A stretch of DNA of 64,000 bases from Winogradskyella sp. J14-2. Lineage in GTDB: Bacteria > Bacteroidota > Bacteroidia > Flavobacteriales > Flavobacteriaceae. A program made the translations under genes and the position numbers. Below the pieces are notes generated by a model. The model was not told the DNA's origin. It saw only the letters and a list, made by a program, of their open reading frames with translations, and made no database searches. The number at the start of each line of letters is the position of its first letter. Positions within the stretch are counted from its first letter, which is position 1. Where the stretch lies: positions 2,808,501 to 2,872,500 of the forward strand of contig NZ_CP019388.1 of the NCBI RefSeq assembly GCF_001971725.1, written 5' to 3'. This document shows positions 15,544 through 22,631 of the stretch, one piece after another.

Positions 15544-17499
15544 ATGAAACGTTTTTTAATAGTTCCAGTAATATTTATATGTCAGATCTCTTGGAGTCAG
15601 GTTTTAGTTATTAATGAGTTAGATCCGGATTCGCCAAGTACAGATACAGCAGAATTTGTAGAGTTAAAGTCGCAGACACCAAATTTTTCCACTGATGGTT
15701 ACATTTTAGTGTTTTTCAATGGGTCTTCAAGTGGTGCAGATTCTAGTTATATGGTAATTGATTTAAACGGTTATCAAACTGATAATAATGGATTATTGGT
15801 AATTGGTAGCGAGGGTGTATATCCTTTTCCTCAGTTGTTAATATCAGAAAATGTTATCCAGAACGGAGCTGATGCTGTTGGCATTTATCAGGCTTCAGTA
15901 AACGATTTTCCTGAAGGTACTCTCGCAACTCAAGCAAATCTAATTGACGCTATGGTTTATGGAACTAACGATCCCGACGATACGGTGCTAATGGGTTTGT
16001 TGGGAGAAACTGTTCAATATAACGATAATGGTACTAATGCTACAGAGAGATCTATTCAACGCTTTGTGGATGGTATGGGAGTAGAGTCTTATTCTGCTGC
16101 AACACCAACACCAAGACGTGAAAATGATGGTTCTGGTACAGCTATAAATCCTATTCAGATTTCTGTTGTAGAAACACAATATGATGAAGGTGCTTCTTTT
16201 GATATTACTTTTACTGCTGAAGTAAATGTTACTTCAGATTTGAACTTTACAATTAGCCTTAATAATTTTGGTTTTAATACTTCAGATTATACCGGAAATA
16301 CCAACCTTACTATTTTAAGTGGAACCAATTCAACTTCCACAACCATAACATTAACGGATGACTCTGATGATGAAGGTGATGAAGTGATGCGAATTCAATT
16401 TACGGATTTAGAAGAGCCAATTGTTCCTGGCAATAACTTTGTAGAAGTTAGGGTTGTGGACAACGATTTTACAGTTGCAGCATGGGGAACACCAACAAAC
16501 CCAACAACTGGAATTGTACAGAGTACACAGCCAGATGGGTACTATGACAGTTTAGATGGTTTGTCGGATTTGGCATTAAGACAAGCATTACAAGATATTA
16601 TTGCAGATCCTAATGTGGTGAGGGCACAAACCTATGCTGATGTCATCGATATTTTAATGGAAGCAGATCAAAATCCAGCAAACAGCAATCAGGTTTGGTT
16701 GCTTTACATAGAAGAAGGTAGAGCAAAGCTAGATTTACAAACAGGAAGTAGTAACTCAGGTAAATGGAACAGAGAGCACACATTTCCACGTTCTAGAGGT
16801 GGTTTTTTTGATATTGAAGAAGACGAAGTTGCCGATGGTATTGATGTATTTTGGACAACAGAAGCAGACTCGCTTCGCCACGGAAACTCAGATGCCCATG
16901 CCCTGAGAGCAGCAGATGCTGCTGAAAACAGTTCTCGAGGAAATCAGCATTATGGACAGTATATTGGTCCAAGTGGAACATTAGGCAGTTTTAGAGGTGA
17001 TGTGGCGCGAAGTGTATTGTATATGGAAATTAGATATAATGGACTTGAAGTGGTAAATGGATTTCCTACAACAACAGGGCAATTAGGTGATTTAGCAACT
17101 CTATTAGATTGGCACAGAAATGATCCGCCAGACGATTTTGAAATGAATAGAAATAACGTGGTGTACACGTGGCAGTTTAACAGAAATCCATTTATAGATC
17201 AACCCGATTTGGTGGAGTATATTTGGGGCAATAACGTTGGAGATGTTTGGGATCAGCAACTCAGTGTAGATGAAAATGAATTACAAGGTGTTTCGCTGTA
17301 TCCTAACCCAACATCTGGAAGATTGTACATAAACACAACCAATGCAGTAAATGTTGAGGTATATTCTGTCGAAGGAAAACGATTAAGACAATATAGTGCT
17401 ATAGATGGTTACTTGGATTTAGATTTAGCTTCTGGTTTGTATTTGGTAAAACTTGAAACTGAAAAAGGATCTATGACAAAGAAAATTATTGTTGAATAA
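15544..17499 (+). CDS. Secreted endonuclease I-family protein with T9SS sorting domain
   Basis: 651 residues. A signal peptide (MKRFLIVPVIFICQISWSQ) is followed by a lamin-tail-like domain (~20-190; VLVINELDPDSPSTDTAEFV), a Calx-beta-like domain (~205-310; EGASFDITFTAEV ... DDEGDEVMRIQFTD) and an EndA/NucM endonuclease I domain (~330-570) with the catalytic His region GKWNREHTFPRSRG and the closing FIDQPDLVEYIWG. The C-terminal ~75 residues (LYPNPTSGRLYIN ... GLYLVKLETEKGSMTKKIIV) are a type A T9SS sorting domain. It is probably a cell-surface or released nuclease used to degrade extracellular DNA. Single gene with its own promoter box. Confidence 0.93.
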   Translation: MKRFLIVPVIFICQISWSQVLVINELDPDSPSTDTAEFVELKSQTPNFSTDGYILVFFNGSSSGADSSYMVIDLNGYQTDNNGLLVIGSEGVYPFPQLLISENVIQNGADAVGIYQASVNDFPEGTLATQANLIDAMVYGTNDPDDTVLMGLLGETVQYNDNGTNATERSIQRFVDGMGVESYSAATPTPRRENDGSGTAINPIQISVVETQYDEGASFDITFTAEVNVTSDLNFTISLNNFGFNTSDYTGNTNLTILSGTNSTSTTITLTDDSDDEGDEVMRIQFTDLEEPIVPGNNFVEVRVVDNDFTVAAWGTPTNPTTGIVQSTQPDGYYDSLDGLSDLALRQALQDIIADPNVVRAQTYADVIDILMEADQNPANSNQVWLLYIEEGRAKLDLQTGSSNSGKWNREHTFPRSRGGFFDIEEDEVADGIDVFWTTEADSLRHGNSDAHALRAADAAENSSRGNQHYGQYIGPSGTLGSFRGDVARSVLYMEIRYNGLEVVNGFPTTTGQLGDLATLLDWHRNDPPDDFEMNRNNVVYTWQFNRNPFIDQPDLVEYIWGNNVGDVWDQQLSVDENELQGVSLYPNPTSGRLYINTTNAVNVEVYSVEGKRLRQYSAIDGYLDLDLASGLYLVKLETEKGSMTKKIIVE

Positions 17500-17527
17500 A
17501 CAAAGTTTGGGGCATTTTGATAAAATT

Positions 17528-17690
17528 CGTCAGTTCGAGTGAATTTTTCGATTGAAATAAGAAAAATTAGTATCGAGAATTAGAATTTTAGTGATTAAAA
17601 AGTTCTCGACACAATTTTTAAGTTACACTTAGGTATCTTCAAACAAAATATATTTTGTTTTTCATAATCTCAAAATCACCCGAATTGACG
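17528..17690. repeat. Nested inverted-repeat element
   Basis: Outer arms cgtcagttcgagtgaatttt (17528-17547) and aaaatcacccgaattgacg (17672-17690) pair with few mismatches. An inner pair, tatcgagaat (17571) and gttctcgaca (17602), and a perfect 20-bp palindrome aaacaaaatatattttgttt (17641-17660) lie within. It has no ORF. It resembles a REP/MITE-like dispersed element. Confidence 0.7.
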
Positions 17691-17727
17691 CTTTCATTAA
17701 ACAGTATGTTTAATTAATGACCAGTGT

Positions 17728-17766
17728 AAAAAAGCCAAACTCAATAACTGATGTTTGGCTTTTTTC
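17728..17766. terminator. Bidirectional terminator
   Basis: aaaaaagccaaac ... gtttggctttttt stem-loop between the plus-strand nuclease gene and the minus-strand metallopeptidase gene. Confidence 0.8.
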
Positions 17767-17787
17767 GTTTTTATAGATTGATGAAAT

Positions 17788-19899
17788 TTAATCCTTTTTG
17801 GTTTTTATAATAATTACTCCATTTTTGGCTTTATCACCATATTTTTCTATCGCAGACTTATCTTTAAGAACTGTTACAGACTCAATATTTTTTGGTTTCA
17901 TTTTTATAAATTTATCTTTAGAGACTTCCTTATCGTTTACCATAAACAATGGATCCTTACCATTAGATGTTGAAATAAACATGTTTTCGTCGTCATAAGC
18001 ATTTTGAATAATAATTATATCGTCTTCTTTGGTTATATTCTCATCACTTATCCACACATTGTTTCCGATTTTTTCTTCTAAAATAACCTCAACTTCATCA
18101 TCATCTTCAGCGATGACCTCTATAGTCTTTGCTCTTTTGTCTTTATCTACAACAACATACATGGTGTCGCCTTTAACTTGGTTAACTTTCTCTTTGCTAA
18201 TTACAAATACATTGTTACTGTTCCCTGTTTTTTGAATTTTGTGCTTATCTCCATCCTCAGTTTTTATGATGTAAGAATGCTTTTTTGTTTTGTGATCTTT
18301 GTTGCTAATAGTAATAGTGCTGTGCTCTTTATCAAAAGCAATGTGTATTGGTTCTATGGCTTCGTCATCAGAGCTTATTTGATATTTGGTACTTGAGTTT
18401 TTGGATTTGGCTTCAATTTTTATAGCTCTAATTTCGCCTTTTTTGTTGCGTTTAATTCCTTTTATTTTTATGGTAACACCTTCTTGATTGAGTTTTTCTT
18501 TTATGCTTTCTAGTTCAGCATCTGTAGTGTTTTTATTTATAGTTGTTATAATAAACTCTTTTTCCGAAGCTATAGACTCCTGCTTTACTTTTTGTTTTTC
18601 AGACTTTTTAGATTTCGGTTTTTCTTCTTTTTTAGTAGAAAGATCCTTATGTTGCATGCCGAGAACTTTCATTTTAGAGATAGCTCTTTTTTGTAGTGCT
18701 CTATAGTCAGATTCATTTTGTTTTTTGTCCCTATCAAAATGAAAAGTGGCATTTTGGGGACTGCCTACATAGCCGGCATAATCATCAAAAAACTCTTTGT
18801 AAATAATAAAATCTTCAATTGGAGTTTCTGCATTTCCACCACCATAACTACGATTGTAGAATTTTACAAAAATATCAATAAGCTCATTATTTGAGTTTCG
18901 TTTTATTTGGCTAAACACTAGCGTTCCTCCTTTGTCCTCAATCGCTTTAGACATGGCTTTTAATTCTGTGTCTGTTGAGTTTTTAGTGACTAAAAACTCA
19001 ATCGTTTCATTTGTGTTTTTGGTTGTGGTGATTTCGTTTACATACACTTTTTCGGTATTCATACTCATTAATAAACCTGCTAAAAGTGGAAGAATCAATA
19101 GATATCTCAACTGTTTTTTCTGATGTGATTTAGATTTGTGTAACATAATGATTCGATTTTTGATTTGTGAATTATAAAAATTATTTGATAATGAATTATT
19201 TGTGTTATATATACTGGTTTTTAGTAGTAGATGCTGGTAGGCTTTTTCATTCTTTGTAGTAGCTTGCGTTTCACGATCTGCGATATATTCAAGATTTTGA
19301 TGCACTTCTTTTTTGTAAAACCATATCAGTGGATTGAACCAAAAGATTACGCATGCTAGTTGAGAAAAAAGAACGTCTAAAGAATGCATTTGGTTAACGT
19401 GAACCTTCTCGTGCATTAATATGAGTTCTAATTCTTCGTTACTAAAGTCTTTTGGATTATAAACTATCCATTTAAAAAATGAAAACGGAGAAATTTTGTG
19501 ATTTACAATAACATAAGTGTAAATACCATCCTTGTCCTTTGGGTTTTTAAGTAGTAGTCTAATAAGTGACCCAAACTGAAATAAAAACTGAAGAAATAAA
19601 ACGCTAAAACCAATGATGTATAGGATTGGTAGTAATGACATCCAATTAAATGTTTCTTCTATTGTAACAGGTGCTTTATCGGTTGTTGCCTCGCTCACTT
19701 GAAATGCAATTTGTGGTGATGCAATAGTTTCAACAGGAATACTAATTGGTATAACAATTAATGGAAATATTAATGCAATGACTAAACCCAGTAACAAAAA
19801 CCAACGGTTATGGTTAAAAAAAGTTTCTCGTTTTAATAATAGCTGATAACATATGTAGAATATGCAAACAACGGCCGATGCTTTTAATAGATATTCCAT
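17788..19899 (-). CDS. BlaR1/M56-family membrane metallopeptidase with TonB-plug-like C-terminus
   Basis: 703 residues. Residues 1-~285 are the M56 unit: transmembrane helices at the N-terminus, ~35-55 and ~90-110, the zinc motif HEKVH in LMHEKVHVNQMHS, a downstream membrane segment, and a Glu ligand in NLEYIADRE. A further helix (LLILPLLAGLLMSMN) leads to a ~420-residue extracytoplasmic region with two related blocks (FLVTKNSTDTELKAMSKAI and FIITTINKNTTDAELESIKE) and a C-terminal stretch VLKDKSAIEKYGDKAKNGVI that matches the plug-like motif of SusC/TonB receptors. No penicillin-binding domain is visible, so the signal sensed is unknown. It lies 2 bases from the BlaI-type repressor it probably cleaves or inactivates. 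Confidence 0.88.
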   Translation of the reverse strand: MEYLLKASAVVCIFYICYQLLLKRETFFNHNRWFLLLGLVIALIFPLIVIPISIPVETIASPQIAFQVSEATTDKAPVTIEETFNWMSLLPILYIIGFSVLFLQFLFQFGSLIRLLLKNPKDKDGIYTYVIVNHKISPFSFFKWIVYNPKDFSNEELELILMHEKVHVNQMHSLDVLFSQLACVIFWFNPLIWFYKKEVHQNLEYIADRETQATTKNEKAYQHLLLKTSIYNTNNSLSNNFYNSQIKNRIIMLHKSKSHQKKQLRYLLILPLLAGLLMSMNTEKVYVNEITTTKNTNETIEFLVTKNSTDTELKAMSKAIEDKGGTLVFSQIKRNSNNELIDIFVKFYNRSYGGGNAETPIEDFIIYKEFFDDYAGYVGSPQNATFHFDRDKKQNESDYRALQKRAISKMKVLGMQHKDLSTKKEEKPKSKKSEKQKVKQESIASEKEFIITTINKNTTDAELESIKEKLNQEGVTIKIKGIKRNKKGEIRAIKIEAKSKNSSTKYQISSDDEAIEPIHIAFDKEHSTITISNKDHKTKKHSYIIKTEDGDKHKIQKTGNSNNVFVISKEKVNQVKGDTMYVVVDKDKRAKTIEVIAEDDDEVEVILEEKIGNNVWISDENITKEDDIIIIQNAYDDENMFISTSNGKDPLFMVNDKEVSKDKFIKMKPKNIESVTVLKDKSAIEKYGDKAKNGVIIIKTKKD

Positions 19900-19901
19900 G
19901 A

Positions 19902-20261
19902 TTACTTTTTGTTTTCTATAATTTCAATTATCTCCTTCAGCTCTTCAACACTAATTTTTTCCTCTTTCGCAAAAAAGGACACGACGTTTTTATAAGAACT
20001 GTTAAAGTAGTTCTCAATAGCAGTATTCATAAAACGCTTTTTGTAATCTTCCTTAGATATAATAGGATAGTACTGGTGTGTTTTGCCGTAGGCGTTATAA
20101 CTCACATACCCTTTTTCTTCCAGATTTCTAATTATGGTTGATAAAGTGTTGTAGTGTGGTTTGTCTGTTTCTATTTCTGCCAATACATCTTTAACAAAAG
20201 CTTTTTCTAGCTTCCATAAAATGTGCATTATTTCTTCTTCTTTATTAGTGAGTTTCTGCAT
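19902..20261 (-). CDS. BlaI/MecI/CopY-family repressor
   Basis: 119 residues. The winged-helix domain (LTNKEEEIMHILWKLEKAFV ... PHYNTLSTIIRNLEEKGYVS) has the BlaI signature T-L-x-T-I-x-R-x-L-x-x-K-G, followed by a C-terminal dimerisation helix bundle (VSFFAKEEKISVEELKEII). It binds DNA as a dimer and is normally released after proteolysis triggered by the partner M56 sensor, encoded immediately downstream. The doubled palindrome at 20300-20335, 39 bases before its ATG, is the likely operator and would give autoregulation. Confidence 0.93.
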   Translation of the reverse strand: MQKLTNKEEEIMHILWKLEKAFVKDVLAEIETDKPHYNTLSTIIRNLEEKGYVSYNAYGKTHQYYPIISKEDYKKRFMNTAIENYFNSSYKNVVSFFAKEEKISVEELKEIIEIIENKK

Positions 20262-20299
20262 CTTAGAAGTATTAAATCATTGATCTTAAACTCAAATAT

Positions 20300-20335
20300 A
20301 ACTATTTTTATAGTTAAATAACTATAAAAATAGTT
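20300..20335. promoter_or_regulatory. Double palindromic operator for BlaI-type repressor
   Basis: Two dyads, aactat-tttt-atagtt (20300-20315) and aactat-aaaa-atagtt (20320-20335), lie 20 bp apart, i.e. about two helical turns, and together form a perfect 36-bp inverted repeat with a 4-base centre. The site is located in the divergent gap between the repressor gene and the antiporter gene. Confidence 0.75.
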
Positions 20336-20426
20336 ATTTAACGAGAAATTTAGTTTTTGTTTGCTTTGAAAATGAAATACTATCTTCGCAATTCTTAAAA
20401 GCATGAATTAAATATTTGGGTTGTAG

Positions 20427-21377
20427 ATGAGTGTATTTCTTGTTATAGCAGGCTTAGCATTGTTGGTTGTTGGTGGTGATTTTTTGGTAAGAGCATCTGT
20501 GGGATTATCCTTTAAGTTGAAAATCTCTAAGCTTGTTATTGGTATGACAGTGGTGTCTTTTGCAACGTCTGCACCAGAGCTTTTGGTGAGTTTACAAGCC
20601 GCTTTTGATGGTATTACAGATATTGCATTGGGTAACGTTATAGGGTCTAATATTGCCAATATAGGCTTGGTTTTAGGTATAACAGCAATTATTTCTCCAT
20701 TAGTTGTAGATCGCGATTTTTATCGGCTAAATTGGCCAATGATGATGTTGGTATCGTTTGCGCTATATTGTTTTTTGAAGAATGATGGATTGCTTTCTGC
20801 ATTAGAAGGAGCAGTTCTTTTTATAGCTTTAATTGTATTTTTGGTTATACTTATTAGAAGTTCTAGAAAAACAATAAAGGCAAATTTAGATGAGGTTGAC
20901 GATGCTTTGGCAGAGGTGTCTAACTTTAAGATTGTGATATGGCTTATTATTGGTGCTGCAGGACTATATTTTGGATCAGAGTGGCTTGTACAAGGAGCAA
21001 AAGACCTTGCAAAAGCGGTTGGTATAAGTGACTATGCAATTTCTGTAACGGTTATTGCTATTGGTACCAGTGTGCCAGAATTGGCAGCTTCCGTAATAGC
21101 GGCTTTAAAACGAGAGAAGGCCATTTCTTTAGGAAATTTAATTGGCTCTAACATATTTAATATTGCTTCGGTATTGGGTTTAACGGCTGTAATTAAGCCT
21201 ATTGCCGTAAATCCTGAAACACCAGAAATCTTATCAACTAATATCTTTTGGATGATTGCTTTTGCGGCAATATTGGTGCCGTTAATGCTTATTCCAAAAC
21301 GATTTGTTATTGGGCGTTACAAAGGCATGTTGTTATTTGGAGCTTACATGGTTTTTATCTTTTTAGCTTTAAAATAG
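20427..21377 (+). CDS. Calcium/sodium antiporter (CaCA family, YrbG type)
   Basis: 316 residues, about ten transmembrane helices arranged as an inverted duplication. The two alpha-repeats are SFATSAPELLVSLQAAFDG with GNVIGSNIANIGLVLG, and IGTSVPELAASVIAALK with GNLIGSNIFNIASVLG; these supply the paired acidic (Glu) and polar ion-binding residues. It exchanges Na+ for Ca2+ across the inner membrane. It is divergent from the blaI-like gene, so the operator region may influence it too, although its ATG is 91 bases from the palindrome. A strong terminator follows. Confidence 0.92.
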   Translation: MSVFLVIAGLALLVVGGDFLVRASVGLSFKLKISKLVIGMTVVSFATSAPELLVSLQAAFDGITDIALGNVIGSNIANIGLVLGITAIISPLVVDRDFYRLNWPMMMLVSFALYCFLKNDGLLSALEGAVLFIALIVFLVILIRSSRKTIKANLDEVDDALAEVSNFKIVIWLIIGAAGLYFGSEWLVQGAKDLAKAVGISDYAISVTVIAIGTSVPELAASVIAALKREKAISLGNLIGSNIFNIASVLGLTAVIKPIAVNPETPEILSTNIFWMIAFAAILVPLMLIPKRFVIGRYKGMLLFGAYMVFIFLALK

Positions 21378-21382
21378 GGTAC

Positions 21383-21418
21383 AAAAAAAAGCTCATAATT
21401 ATTATGAGCTTTTTTTTG
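21383..21418. terminator. Bidirectional terminator after antiporter gene
   Basis: gctcataat / attatgagc stem flanked by eight A and eight T; convergent with the glutamine synthetase gene. Confidence 0.85.
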
Positions 21419-21438
21419 TTTATAAGTAGTGCTATTGA

Positions 21439-22455
21439 TTAAACATCTGCACTTTTTACTGTCTTTACAATTCTGCCTGCTACTTTATAAGGATCTGCAT
21501 TGGAAGCAGGTCTACGATCTTCTAACCAACCTTTCCAGCCTTTTTCTACAGTAATAATTGGTATACGAATTGAGGCACCTCTATCAGAAATACCAAAGCT
21601 AAACTCATCTATAGATTGTGTTTCATGCTCACCGGTTAATCGTTGGTCATTAAATTCGCCATATACTTCGATGTGTTCTTTAACAACAGGTCTAAATGCT
21701 TCACATATTTTCTCGTAAGTAGCCTTGTCGCCACACGTTCTTAATGTAGTGTTAGAAAAGTTAGCGTGCATACCAGAGCCATTCCAGTCCATTTCTTTAC
21801 CTAATGGTTTAGGGTGATATTCAATATAATAACCATATTTTTCGGTTAAACGATCTAATAAATAACGCGCTACCCAAATTTCGTCACCAGCCTTTTTTGC
21901 ACCTTTTGCAAACAATTGAAATTCCCACTGACCAGAGGCAACTTCTTGGTTAATACCTTCAAAATTTAATCCGGCAGCAATACATAGATCCGCATGCTCT
22001 TCAACTAAATCTCTACCGTGAGTATTTCTACCACCTACAGAACAATAATATAAGCCTTGAGGTGCAGGGTAACCACCAACAGGAAATCCTAAAGGTAATT
22101 GCGTTTTCTTATCCATAATAAAGTACTCTTGCTCAAACCCAAACCAAAAATCATTGTCGTCATCATCAATAGTAGCTCTACCATTAGAAGGATGTGGAGT
22201 GCCATCTGGATTTAAAACCTCTGTCATTACTAGGTAGCCATCCTTTCTGGCAGGATCAGGATAGATTGCAACTGGTTTTAATAAGCAATCCGACGATCCA
22301 CCTTCGGCTTGTCTTGTAGAACTTCCATCAAAAGACCAAATTGGGCAGTCTTCTAGTTTTCCACTAAAATTGTCTTCAACTTTAGTTTTGCTTCTCATGT
22401 TTTGAGTTGGCTTATAACCATCTAGCCATATGTACTCTAATTTAGATTTACTCAT
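21439..22455 (-). CDS. Glutamine synthetase, eukaryote-like type II
   Basis: 338 residues from ATG 22455 (MSKSKLEYIWLDGYKPTQNM); an in-frame start 30 bases upstream is less likely. It makes glutamine from glutamate, ammonia and ATP. The short length and motifs (WSFDGSSTRQAEGGSSDCLL, the catalytic GQWEFQL, NGSGMHANFS, DRGASIRIP) place it with GSII rather than the ~470-residue GlnA, and there is no adenylylation loop. It is transcribed divergently from a GSIII gene, so both isozymes share one 176-base control region that contains an inverted repeat. Confidence 0.93.
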   Translation of the reverse strand: MSKSKLEYIWLDGYKPTQNMRSKTKVEDNFSGKLEDCPIWSFDGSSTRQAEGGSSDCLLKPVAIYPDPARKDGYLVMTEVLNPDGTPHPSNGRATIDDDDNDFWFGFEQEYFIMDKKTQLPLGFPVGGYPAPQGLYYCSVGGRNTHGRDLVEEHADLCIAAGLNFEGINQEVASGQWEFQLFAKGAKKAGDEIWVARYLLDRLTEKYGYYIEYHPKPLGKEMDWNGSGMHANFSNTTLRTCGDKATYEKICEAFRPVVKEHIEVYGEFNDQRLTGEHETQSIDEFSFGISDRGASIRIPIITVEKGWKGWLEDRRPASNADPYKVAGRIVKTVKSADV

Positions 22456-22524
22456 CAGTTTAAGATTTATTATTAGATGATGCAAATATTAGTTTTTTTT
22501 TAATACCGTCAAAAAAAATAGGGT

Positions 22525-22569
22525 ATTTTGGGTTTAATGTTATTAAAAGTCGTTAATAAACCCTAAAAT
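22525..22569. promoter_or_regulatory. Inverted repeat in shared control region of the two glutamine synthetases
   Basis: attttgggttta (22525-22536) and taaaccctaaaat (22557-22569) are complementary apart from one bulged base; a third half-site, ttttgggttaaaat, recurs at about 22609. A candidate nitrogen-responsive operator. Confidence 0.45.
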
Positions 22570-22605
22570 TTAAAGGGGTGTGTCTTCTTAAATATGATTA
22601 ATTTG

Positions 22606-22613
22606 TATTTTTG
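22606..22613 (+). promoter_or_regulatory. Candidate -7 box (TATTTTTG) for GSIII
   Basis: Fits TAnnTTTG, 18 bases before the ATG at 22632, and overlaps the third TTTTGGGTT half-site, so a regulator bound there would occlude it. Confidence 0.45.
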
Positions 22614-22631
22614 GGTTAAAATATAATTAAT

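Noticed and set aside
18029..19123. Short plus-strand frames antisense to the M56 gene
   Set aside because: Arise from the low-complexity Lys/Glu-rich tail read in reverse; no start context.
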